DNA from: a bacterium
GTDB taxonomy: Archaea; Thermoplasmatota; Thermoplasmata; Lutacidiplasmatales; UBA184
DNA: 11,610 nucleotides
Direction of reading: 5' to 3'
NCBI GenBank assembly: GCA_021832495.1
Contig: JAKBKR010000028.1
Coordinates: forward strand, 1-11,610
Positions 1-5,560 of the stretch are shown one piece after another. Each line of letters begins with the position of its first letter. The first letter of the stretch is position 1. Below the pieces are notes generated by a model, which had not been told where the DNA came from, searched no databases, and saw only the letters and a program-made list of their open reading frames with translations. Both the position numbers and the translations under genes were made by a program.

Positions 1-11
1 TCCACGGGGAT

Positions 12-50
12 GTTACACTTGCTCGGAGAAATGGTCATCCAAAGTGTAAC
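12..50. repeat. Perfect 9-bp inverted repeat, GTTACACTT / AAGTGTAAC
   Basis: GTTACACTT at 12-20 pairs perfectly with AAGTGTAAC at 42-50 across a 21-base spacer. It is the first of three palindromes upstream of the recombinase at 141, all using a half-site that reads GT(T/G)ACA(C/G)T. The spacer is much longer than in the other two copies, so this one may be two separate half-sites rather than one operator. A role as recombinase or repressor binding site is inferred. Confidence 0.7.
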
Positions 51-58
51 GGAGGCTT

Positions 59-83
59 GTGACAGTCTGGCTCAGACTGTAAC
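59..83. repeat. 11-bp near-perfect palindrome, GTGACAGTCTG / CAGACTGTAAC
   Basis: The arm at 59-69 pairs with the arm at 73-83 with a single mismatch (third base G versus T). The core 8-bp arms (59-66 and 76-83) are separated by 9 bases, exactly the geometry of the next palindrome at 116-140. The 12-base string ACTGTAACATGG at 76-87 recurs at 133-144, so the two copies are direct repeats offset by 57 bases. A binding-site or recombination-site role is inferred. Confidence 0.7.
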
Positions 84-115
84 ATGGAAAAGAAGGGCAA
101 CAGAATGGCTTTTAG

Positions 116-140
116 GTGACAGTGGTGTGCCTACTGTAAC
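116..140. repeat. 8-bp palindrome abutting the recombinase start codon
   Basis: GTGACAGT at 116-123 and ACTGTAAC at 133-140 form 8-bp arms with one mismatch and a 9-base spacer, the same geometry as the palindrome at 59-83 but with a different spacer sequence. The right arm is followed directly by ATG at 141, the start of the recombinase. A protein bound here would cover the translation start and probably the transcription start, which suits autoregulation. Alternatively, it could be a recombination site that supplies the start codon. Confidence 0.65.
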
Positions 141-683
141 ATGGTGAGCTCCACAGCACCCCTGACCCGGGAAGAGCTGACGCGCCTGTTGGCGTCACTG
201 GACACATTTCGGCCCAGGGAAGGCTACTACGAGCACATGGATCCGGTGCGGGTGGTCCGGTTCATGCTGATGACGGGGGTGCACCCGGAAGTCGTTGCAG
301 ATCGGGAGAAGAGCGGGCTCATGATGGACGGTCCCCGGCACCTGACCTGGAGGCGGCCGAAGACGAAACGGATGATGCGGGTGCCGGTGGACCCCGAGAT
401 CCAGCCCTGGGTGAAGGAGTTCGTCGAAGCGCTTCCCAAGCGGACCCGGATGACGATCAATCGGTTGGTACACGACGTGGGAACCCACGCCGGGATGCCC
501 GAGCTCACTCCCCGAACACTCAGGCACTCGTTCCTGCGAATCCTCGCCGACAAGACCCACGACATCGACGACGTGATGAGGTACGGTGGATGCTCCCTTG
601 CGGTGGCGGTACGCTACGTACGCACCGCGGACAGCGAGAGGGACAAGGCGTTCTTCGAGGGCGGGCTGCTGCCCAAGGGGTGA
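141..683 (+). CDS. Short tyrosine recombinase/integrase, catalytic domain only, degenerate active site
   Basis: This 180-residue protein matches the catalytic domain of tyrosine (lambda-integrase-type) site-specific recombinases, which cut and rejoin DNA through a phosphotyrosine. It opens with the family's usual entry LTREELTRLL (residues 8-17). The tail has box II as TPRTLRHSF (123-131), with Arg128 retained, and the nucleophile Tyr159 nine residues after the usual box II glycine-histidine position. A lysine-rich hairpin, RRPKTKRMMR (71-80), can supply the catalytic lysine. Three expected residues are replaced: the first arginine (TGLR in relatives) is His48 in TGVH, the HxxR histidine is Arg125, and the GH histidine is Gly150. 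The separate N-terminal core-binding domain is absent, and an in-frame TGA at 117-119 blocks extension upstream. It may be a diverged recombinase, a DNA-binding remnant or a decaying copy. Fold assignment is firm; activity is doubtful. Sample GC is high (41 of 60 at 301-360) compared with the next operon. Confidence 0.85.
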   Translation: MVSSTAPLTREELTRLLASLDTFRPREGYYEHMDPVRVVRFMLMTGVHPEVVADREKSGLMMDGPRHLTWRRPKTKRMMRVPVDPEIQPWVKEFVEALPKRTRMTINRLVHDVGTHAGMPELTPRTLRHSFLRILADKTHDIDDVMRYGGCSLAVAVRYVRTADSERDKAFFEGGLLPKG

Positions 684-821
684 TGGCGCGTTGGTGGCAC
701 GGACGCATCCAGAGACCCAGTTCCGATCGAACTCCTCCGTTCGGCTTTCCGACTTCGCTCCCCCGAGCCGACTTCAGGGAGCCTCACCCGAATCAATAGC
801 AAGGTCAAGGTTCTCGCAAGG

Positions 822-830
822 ATTATTTAT
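822..830 (+). promoter_or_regulatory. Candidate archaeal TATA box for the operon at 867
   Basis: ATTATTTAT at 822-830 stands out in a G/C-rich gap (684-866) and is preceded by the purine-rich GCAAGG, as a BRE element would be. With an archaeal TATA-to-start distance of about 25 bases, transcription would begin near 850 and leave a short leader before ATG 867. The rest of the gap holds no gene; it contains small repeats such as CCGACTTC at 749-756 and 768-775. The assignment depends on the organism being archaeal. Confidence 0.4.
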
Positions 831-866
831 CGTGAGCCCTTCCCCCTTCACCACAGGTTGGTTCTG

Positions 867-1787
867 ATGGGCGATACTTTGATGTCTCCTGAGTCTCTCG
901 TCAACGTTCTCAAGGAAGACCTAGGGGCACTCAGGGGGGCGCTTGACTCGGGTTCGGTATCGGACATTGTGATCTTTGCGAACCGTTTCGTTTCGGATGC
1001 GGCACTCTTTGGACCCGGCACTGAAGCCTCTACTGAGCTTTGTGTAGGCGCGATGCTCCGGATCATGGCAGAGGACCTGGTTCAGACGACAGGGCGACGA
1101 AAGCGCAAGTCTTTGGAGGAAGAAGTCCAAGATCTCGCAGTCCCGTTCGTGACGACCGTTGGGGGCGCGCTTCCGGACATGGATCAAGGGTATCCTAAGA
1201 TTTGCGCGGCGTATTATGCGTTTGAGAAGGCGGTAAGCGCTTATCAGTTGTCCGATGAGGAGAAGGTTGCTTACAAGGATGCCCCATCGTTGCAGGGTGC
1301 ATCCAGAAGGGCGCTGACCCAGGTGCTATTGGACAATGCGGGACGGTTTTCCACGCCCCGGTCCCTGCTTCCCGAGGGGATTCTGAACGAATTCTCCCGC
1401 TTGTGCAGAGTTCATCAGTTTGACGAGAAGGACCTATGTTTCTTTACGGGTGTCAAGAGCTTTCAGTTGCTTAATGACTACTATCGTTTCCTTCTCGCTC
1501 CGATGGACGGGGAGGTCGTGCCTCCATCCAGGGAAGAAGTTATTGAAGAACAGAAGAAGGTTGTGGGAAACCTAGTTTCATTTGTCAAGGGCCTCGATAC
1601 CTCCAAAGAGGATGACATTTGGATGCTGACAAGAGACTTCGTAGCCCCAGTCATGCATCGATGGCGTGAGATGTTCATATTCTACATGCAGGTACAAACG
1701 ACCCAGGTCGTTCCGACTCTCGTAGGACAGGCACCTCCCGACGAAGCGGAGAAAGGCAAGGCGGCGGACAAGGGAAGGGGGAGATGA
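867..1787 (+). CDS. Unrecognised helical protein, first gene of the HEPN operon
   Basis: I do not recognise this 306-residue protein. It appears soluble and mostly helical: there is no signal peptide or membrane span, long stretches are amphipathic (for example residues 8-45, 55-75 and 82-97), and a charged Lys/Glu/Gly/Arg tail (about 290-306) looks disordered. The segment SDIVIFANRFVSDAAL (32-47), followed by GAMLRIMAEDLV (61-72), looks like a conserved helical core. A second one, AAYYAFEKAVSAYQ (114-127), is faintly HEPN-like, but I see no RxxxxH motif. The frame is also open from TTG at 858; ATG 867 was preferred because it is a canonical start at a suitable distance from the A/T box at 822-830. 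It overlaps the next gene by ATGA, so the two are likely translationally coupled. Its lower G+C (31 of 60 at 1201-1260) sets it apart from the recombinase before it. It may be an accessory or regulator of the HEPN pair. Confidence 0.8.
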   Translation: MGDTLMSPESLVNVLKEDLGALRGALDSGSVSDIVIFANRFVSDAALFGPGTEASTELCVGAMLRIMAEDLVQTTGRRKRKSLEEEVQDLAVPFVTTVGGALPDMDQGYPKICAAYYAFEKAVSAYQLSDEEKVAYKDAPSLQGASRRALTQVLLDNAGRFSTPRSLLPEGILNEFSRLCRVHQFDEKDLCFFTGVKSFQLLNDYYRFLLAPMDGEVVPPSREEVIEEQKKVVGNLVSFVKGLDTSKEDDIWMLTRDFVAPVMHRWREMFIFYMQVQTTQVVPTLVGQAPPDEAEKGKAADKGRGR

Positions 1788-2377
1788 TGAACATCGCTGA
1801 CACAAGTCTGAAGGCGACTGAGGCCCCCCTCTCGACGTACGACTCAGGAGTCTACCGCTCTGCTACACCCTCTGGACCCACGTCCACTCTGTACCGCCGC
1901 GGCTTGGAGCCTTTTCCCAGAGTTGTAGTGCCCGAGTCGTCTGGTAGGAACGGAGTGAGGTTGACGGGTAGCGTCTCAGCTCCTCTCTCACGCTGGAACT
2001 CGGCACTTAGCCGCTCGTTTCCAGACTTGCTTCTCACCGAGTTCGTCAGGGAACATCCACGAGCGCGACCCATCCTGGAAGCCGCGATTAGGGGTGTGGA
2101 GATGCGCCTCCAAGCTGTGGGCAAAAGTTTTGTGATACTTGCGTCCCTTCAGTTTGACAGGGACGAAACTGACGAGACAGTAGACCCGCGTCAACGGTTC
2201 GTGCTTGAGGTCAGAGTCAAGGGATTGTCACTCCAGCAGAAGTTGGAGTTGTGGGACGAACTATCGCTCTCGGCTCGGAAGGCAAAGAGTGATGCCCTAA
2301 CAAAGGAGAAGATGCCGCGACTCGAGCCCTTCGACGTTGGGAAGAATCTGATTGTCCACATGGACTTGAGTCCGTAG
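1784..2377 (+). CDS. Probable partner (antitoxin-like) protein of the downstream HEPN gene
   Basis: This 197-residue protein has two parts. The first 80 residues or so are rich in Ser, Thr, Pro and Arg and look disordered. The remainder is a compact alpha/beta domain beginning FPDLLLTEFVREHP (79-92), then ILEAAIRGVEMRL (97-109), a strand FVILASLQFDRD (116-127), and FVLEVRVKGLSLQQKLELWDEL (139-160), ending in a strand LIVHMDLSP. The order 'strand, short loop, LSxxxxLELWDEL-type helix, final acidic strand' recalls the small proteins encoded directly before HEPN-domain genes in bacteria and archaea, thought to act as antitoxins or regulators. That match is from memory of the pattern, not a search. 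ATG 1784 overlaps the previous stop as ATGA; ATG 1787 is an equally possible start. The stop lies two bases before the HEPN start, so the pair is almost certainly co-expressed. The long disordered leader is unusual for such a small partner. Confidence 0.75.
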   Translation: MMNIADTSLKATEAPLSTYDSGVYRSATPSGPTSTLYRRGLEPFPRVVVPESSGRNGVRLTGSVSAPLSRWNSALSRSFPDLLLTEFVREHPRARPILEAAIRGVEMRLQAVGKSFVILASLQFDRDETDETVDPRQRFVLEVRVKGLSLQQKLELWDELSLSARKAKSDALTKEKMPRLEPFDVGKNLIVHMDLSP

Positions 2378-2379
2378 CG

Positions 2380-2751
2380 ATGTGTGCCTTTACGCCTCAG
2401 TCATTCGAGAGAGTAGTTGACTATATTTTGAGTCCTGGAACGCCGAAGACTGAAGAGTATCTGCGCACAGCAATCGGGCGTGCGTACTATGCCGCCCACC
2501 TGACCGCGCGGGAAACACTCCTGGCAAAGAGGAAGGTGAAACCCAACAAGAAGGGACTGATACCTCACGGCGAGGTCATCGATGCACTCAAGTTGGGCCC
2601 TCTACCCAGTGTAGGAGACAAGTTGCATCAACTTGGGAAGATGCGCGAGGTTGCAGACTACACTGTTACTTCCCAGATTCAGTTGACCGACGCCCAAGTT
2701 GCAAAAGCATTGGTGACCGAGATCATTTCCAAGCTTCCGAATGCTGTTTGA
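2380..2751 (+). CDS. HEPN-domain protein, probable toxin-like half of a two-gene module
   Basis: This 123-residue protein has the layout of small stand-alone HEPN proteins: a first helix (8-18), a second helix with the hallmark AIGRAYYAAHLTARETLL (31-48), a loop with HGEVIDAL (63-70), and a helix containing LGKMREVADYTV (85-96), which matches the usual LRxxRNxADY element. HEPN proteins are helical nucleotide-binding or RNase proteins; many are toxins controlled by a neighbour encoded in the same transcript. The usual RNxxxH pair is not intact in the last element (Arg89-Glu90-Val91, then Asp93-Tyr94). An alternative Arg34...His40 lies in helix two, not the normal catalytic position. RNase activity is therefore uncertain, and the protein could be a regulator or a nucleotidyltransferase partner. 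ATG 2380 begins two bases after the previous stop with no Shine-Dalgarno sequence, which suggests coupling. It is the last gene of the three-gene group. Confidence 0.85.
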   Translation: MCAFTPQSFERVVDYILSPGTPKTEEYLRTAIGRAYYAAHLTARETLLAKRKVKPNKKGLIPHGEVIDALKLGPLPSVGDKLHQLGKMREVADYTVTSQIQLTDAQVAKALVTEIISKLPNAV

Positions 2752-2805
2752 ATTGAAGCTGGGAGGTAACGTCTTCCGAGCCGATTAGCGGACTGCTCCC
2801 CGCCA

Positions 2806-2826
2806 CCGAGAAGGGGCAGGTCTCGG
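2806..2826. repeat. Small inverted repeat CCGAGA / TCTCGG in the gap before the endonuclease
   Basis: CCGAGA at 2806-2811 pairs with TCTCGG at 2821-2826 across nine bases. The longer string GGTCTCGG (2819-2826) recurs at 2872-2879. The gap 2752-2898 holds no gene and no obvious A/T-rich promoter. The repeats may be regulatory, may be a weak 3' hairpin for the HEPN operon (there is no T run), or may be chance. Confidence 0.3.
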
Positions 2827-2883
2827 ACATGGGCCTGGCCAAGCGGTCTTGCAAAGGCTATCTTCCCACCCGGTCTCGGCAGA

Positions 2884-2889
2884 AGGGGG
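2884..2889 (+). promoter_or_regulatory. Candidate ribosome binding site for the GmrSD-type gene
   Basis: AGGGGG at 2884-2889 lies nine bases before ATG 2899. It is the best-placed Shine-Dalgarno-like string in the window, though not a perfect GGAGG. It supports 2899 as the start and suggests this gene is translated independently of the HEPN operon. Confidence 0.4.
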
Positions 2890-2898
2890 ATTTGAACC

Positions 2899-4662
2899 AT
2901 GGAGGGTACAACCATAGAGCGATTCTTTACCGGCAAGAGCTTCCGGATCCCACCCTATCAGAGAGACTACGCGTGGCGCCCTGAAAACGTCGTGGAATTG
3001 TGGGACGACATCAAGGAGTCGCTGGACACTTCTACTACTCACTACCTTGGAACGTTCATCATCGTGAAGTCTGGAGAGGATGGACGCCACGACTTGGTTG
3101 ACGGCCAGCAGCGCCTGACCACGCTGACGCTACTCCTCAAGGCCCTCATCGATGCCCTGCCCGAGTCAGAACAAGTGAGACGTATCGTCAACAGCGAGCG
3201 CTACCTCAGGGACTCTGCTGGTGTTGATAGACTGACTCTCCTCGGTGCAAATCAAGAGTACTTCAGAGGTCTTCTCGATGGAGCAATGTCTGTGCCGCAA
3301 AACGCGGGACAACGGAGACTCCGCGCGGCGCACGAGAAAGTTGCGCAGCTTTCCCGTGAGCTCGTTCGACTTGATTCGCAAGCGGCGACAAGGTGGCTGG
3401 AAGGAATAGGGAAACTCAATGTACTCGAGTTCGTCGAGAGAGAGGAAGGAAATGCCATCAGGATCTTCTCGACGGTCAATGACAGAGGGGTTCCCCTCAC
3501 AGTAACCGACAAGGCCAAGAGTCTGCTCATCTACTACTCCAGCAGATTCCTCAGTGGCAAGCTTGACGCAGAACTGCAGAGGCGATTCGGGCGAATCTTC
3601 CGTGCGTTCGATGCCATCAAGGAGTCGGGAAGAGATCTCGGCATTGAGTTCATCAAGAGAGATCAGTTCTCCGAGGACACTGTCGTTCGATACCACTTCG
3701 TTGCTACCAACACATCGTACTGGAGCTACAAACTCACCGAGGAGGAGGTCCTGAACGCCTTCCTCAAGCCTTCTCTCAAGGCATTGGTCAACGGAGGGAG
3801 TCCAGATCTAGCCGTCTTGGAGGGCACGATCGACAACTACTCGGAGGATCTGGCGAAGTTCTTCGAGGCATTGGCCACACTTCTTCATAGGGCGCAAACC
3901 GAAGTCCGTTACTACAAGATGCTCGCAGGAATCCCGCTATCGGCAACCCTCTATCCGCTCACTGTTCGGCTCGCTATGAGATGCCTGTTGGATTCTCAAC
4001 TTCCTGGCCATCCTACGATGACATTTGCGGATGCCTTGGAAGTTGCGGCGATTAGGGTGTTCTCGTGGGGGACGAACCCGCAAAAGGAACTGTCGGACTT
4101 GGCGCGCACTGCCTTGACCCAGCCCGAGAGCGATCTTTCGAGAAACATCAAGATGTCTGTAGCATCCTACGCTCCCGATGGCCACTTCAGTGCATGGATG
4201 AATGAGAATGTCTACGAGACGAATGGGTCCATCAGATACGTCTTGGAAGAGTTTGATGACTACGCACGGAACCAACAGCACCTGCCAGCGCAATCCCTCT
4301 TTGACATAAGGAGGCTAGCATCGAGAGAGCCCACAATTGATCACATCCTTGCCCAGAGCGGAGCATTTAACATCCAGGGAAGGGGCTTTCAGGACGACCA
4401 GGATTTTCTGAACAGCAAGGACTGTCTCGGTAACTTGGCCCTCGTGGAGAAGACCATCAACAGCTCGGCGCAAGGAAAGACTCCTGAACAGAAGGCGAAC
4501 GAAACCAGTCTGTACTTTGCGAGCGAATATCAGTCGACCAAGGGGTTCTCCGCGTCACTGAGTGCGCGCGCAGCTACTGGTGGACTCTTCGGAAAGCGAG
4601 AGATGCAAGACAGAACACAATCGCTCATTCAGTTCTGTCTGATGAGGTGGGCCCTCTGGTAG
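2899..4662 (+). CDS. GmrSD-type endonuclease, DUF262 plus DUF1524 (HNH)
   Basis: This 587-residue protein has both halves of the GmrSD architecture in one chain. The DUF262 N-terminus shows IPPYQRDYAW (17-26) and the ParB-like nucleotide-binding motif VDGQQRLTTL (67-76). The C-terminal DUF1524 HNH region shows TIDHILAQ (479-486), with the metal-site His482, then LGNLALVEKTINS (510-522), with Asn512 and Asn521, and finishes with the usual helix ending FCLMRWALW. Family knowledge: GmrSD cleaves glucosylated hydroxymethylcytosine DNA. Relatives include SspE, which senses phosphorothioate DNA, and BrxU. Most are NTP-dependent, modification-sensing enzymes that restrict phage. Length and motif spacing are normal for a fused protein, so it is likely active, cytoplasmic and acting on invading DNA. 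It has its own leader of 147 bases and no overlap with the HEPN genes. The modification it senses cannot be read from the sequence. Confidence 0.93.
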   Translation: MEGTTIERFFTGKSFRIPPYQRDYAWRPENVVELWDDIKESLDTSTTHYLGTFIIVKSGEDGRHDLVDGQQRLTTLTLLLKALIDALPESEQVRRIVNSERYLRDSAGVDRLTLLGANQEYFRGLLDGAMSVPQNAGQRRLRAAHEKVAQLSRELVRLDSQAATRWLEGIGKLNVLEFVEREEGNAIRIFSTVNDRGVPLTVTDKAKSLLIYYSSRFLSGKLDAELQRRFGRIFRAFDAIKESGRDLGIEFIKRDQFSEDTVVRYHFVATNTSYWSYKLTEEEVLNAFLKPSLKALVNGGSPDLAVLEGTIDNYSEDLAKFFEALATLLHRAQTEVRYYKMLAGIPLSATLYPLTVRLAMRCLLDSQLPGHPTMTFADALEVAAIRVFSWGTNPQKELSDLARTALTQPESDLSRNIKMSVASYAPDGHFSAWMNENVYETNGSIRYVLEEFDDYARNQQHLPAQSLFDIRRLASREPTIDHILAQSGAFNIQGRGFQDDQDFLNSKDCLGNLALVEKTINSSAQGKTPEQKANETSLYFASEYQSTKGFSASLSARAATGGLFGKREMQDRTQSLIQFCLMRWALW

Positions 4663-4737
4663 TGCGCGGAAACCGGGTGCACGGGAAGCTCTCCGCTTAC
4701 GCTTGCCTCGAGGGGTTAATCTATGTGGCCCAAAGAA

Positions 4738-4804
4738 TAACTTTCCCCTAGGTCCGACCCCCTCAAGGTATGGTGCGGCTGAATCGGGAGCTAGGGGAAA
4801 GTTA
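4738..4804. repeat. Perfect 14-bp inverted repeat upstream of the second recombinase
   Basis: TAACTTTCCCCTAG at 4738-4751 and CTAGGGGAAAGTTA at 4791-4804 are exact reverse complements separated by 39 bases. Pairing continues inward with one mismatch and a bulge (TCC at 4753-4755 with GGA at 4787-4789). The right arm ends 30 bases before the recombinase ATG at 4835. An attachment or excision site, an operator for the recombinase, or an RNA hairpin in its leader are all possible. The rest of the gap 4663-4834 shows no gene. Confidence 0.8.
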
Positions 4805-4834
4805 ATGCCTGTGCGTTGCGGCAAACCGTGAAGA

Positions 4835-5455
4835 ATGCAAGCCCCAGTCCCGTACGGACAATCCTCGCTCAGGCTCAAGGAGTACGACCAGCTCTCCCCG
4901 CACATCATCCGAAGGGACTATCAAGACTTCTTGAACGCGGTCGACCGACGCTACGCGCACCCGACCAAACGGGCGGAAAAGGCCCAGTGGTTCCACGATC
5001 GGGCCCGTCTCCTCCTCCAGCTGATTTGGGAAACAGGCTGTCGAGTCGGCGACATCCTCTCGGCGAAGCCGGGAGACTTCGACTTCAAGAGCAAGGTGCT
5101 CAACCTGTCGGTGAAGAAGCGGAGGAACGTGAACACGATCCCCCTCGACGACAGCCTGCTCCTCGAGGTGAGCAACTTCCTACGGAACTACCCGCCGGCG
5201 GATTACCAATGGCCACTGCTCGACATCTCGAAGGTGGCGGCGTGGAAGATCATCAAGAAGTACGGGGTCATGACAGGGATCCCAGTCCACCCGCACATGT
5301 TCCGGCACGGGCTGGCGATCCATCTCCTCGAGAGCAACGTGCCAATCCCAATCATTTCGTCGAGGCTGGGTCACTCGAACATCTTGACGACGCTGAGGTA
5401 CTACCTGGTAATCACGCCGGAGGTCCAGCGGCAATTCGTGGCGGGGAAGCTCTGA
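4835..5455 (+). CDS. Small tyrosine recombinase/integrase with complete catalytic set
   Basis: This 206-residue tyrosine recombinase has every catalytic residue. Arg70 is in ETGCRVGDIL (66-75), a hairpin lysine is at Lys94/Lys95 in SVKKRR, box II is HPHMFRHGLAIHLL (152-165) with His154 and Arg157, and LGHSNILTTLRYY (178-190) gives His180 and the nucleophile Tyr189. The reaction is strand exchange between two short inverted core sites through a covalent DNA-tyrosine intermediate. The N-terminal arm before the catalytic domain is only about 45-50 residues, much shorter than the usual SAM-like core-binding domain, so it may depend on a partner or on compact sites. An in-frame TGA at 4829-4831 excludes the upstream ATG at 4805. 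It is preceded by a perfect 14-bp inverted repeat and followed by the DUF499/DUF1156 cassette. It is clearly related in fold to the recombinase at 141 but differs greatly in residues, so it is not a recent duplicate. Confidence 0.93.
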   Translation: MQAPVPYGQSSLRLKEYDQLSPHIIRRDYQDFLNAVDRRYAHPTKRAEKAQWFHDRARLLLQLIWETGCRVGDILSAKPGDFDFKSKVLNLSVKKRRNVNTIPLDDSLLLEVSNFLRNYPPADYQWPLLDISKVAAWKIIKKYGVMTGIPVHPHMFRHGLAIHLLESNVPIPIISSRLGHSNILTTLRYYLVITPEVQRQFVAGKL

Positions 5456-5485
5456 GACCGGGTGGGGGCCGCTGATGCCTTCTTT

Positions 5486-5502
5486 GGCGCGCGTTCCGCG
5501 CC
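5486..5502. repeat. GGCGCG / CGCGCC hairpin after the second recombinase
   Basis: GGCGCG at 5486-5491 pairs exactly with CGCGCC at 5497-5502 around a five-base loop. It lies 31 bases past the recombinase stop and before the next promoter candidate. No T run follows, so it is not a typical bacterial intrinsic terminator. It may stabilise the recombinase mRNA end or act as a small binding site. Confidence 0.45.
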
Positions 5503-5521
5503 GAGCTTGCAGGGCCCCTAG

Positions 5522-5530
5522 TTGTAATAA
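5522..5530 (+). promoter_or_regulatory. Candidate TATA box for the DUF499-DUF1156 operon
   Basis: TTGTAATAA at 5522-5530 is the only A/T-rich box in the 105-base gap after the recombinase. Its centre is about 34 bases before ATG 5561, which puts an archaeal transcription start close to 5552 and gives a very short leader. This agrees with the absence of a Shine-Dalgarno sequence before 5561. The call is tentative because no second promoter element can be confirmed. Confidence 0.35.
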
Positions 5531-5560
5531 CCGTACGAAGTTTGTAGATGCCTCGATCCC

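Noticed and set aside
195..565. Open frames of 112-121 codons on the minus strand opposite the first recombinase.
   Set aside because: They are mirror frames of a G/C-rich gene, rich in Arg, Pro and His, with no motif; the plus-strand recombinase explains the region.
858..866. TTG start at 858 for the first operon gene.
   Set aside because: ATG 867 is in the same frame, is a stronger start and suits the promoter candidate; the TTG would add only three residues.
684..866. Small repeats CCGACTTC (749-756, 768-775), CGAAC/GTTCG (728-743) and CGGCT/AGCCG (742-746, 766-770) as a terminator or binding site.
   Set aside because: Arms are only five bases and the repeats eight; this is within chance for a G/C-rich gap.
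2833..2857. GGCCAAGCGGTC followed by AAAGGC resembles the D-arm of a type II tRNA (Leu or Ser) on the plus strand.
   Set aside because: The D-loop would be too long, the following bases form no anticodon stem, and no plus-strand T-arm follows.
2886..2898. GGATTTGAACC before the GmrSD start is the reverse complement of a tRNA T-arm (GGTTCAAATCC), suggesting an integration-site tRNA fragment.
   Set aside because: No T-stem of five pairs, no acceptor partner, no anticodon arm and no CCA can be found on the minus strand. An 11-base match alone can be chance.
3166..3696. A 176-codon minus-strand frame opposite the GmrSD-type gene.
   Set aside because: The plus strand encodes a recognisable DUF262 protein throughout, and the minus frame shows no family pattern, promoter or ribosome site.
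4816..5475. A 219-codon plus-strand frame overlapping the second recombinase.
   Set aside because: Its product is dominated by Pro, Arg, Gly and His with no fold, whereas the overlapping frame carries the full recombinase catalytic set.
5486..5502. Intrinsic terminator after the second recombinase.
   Set aside because: The G/C hairpin is real but no run of T follows, so only a hairpin is reported.
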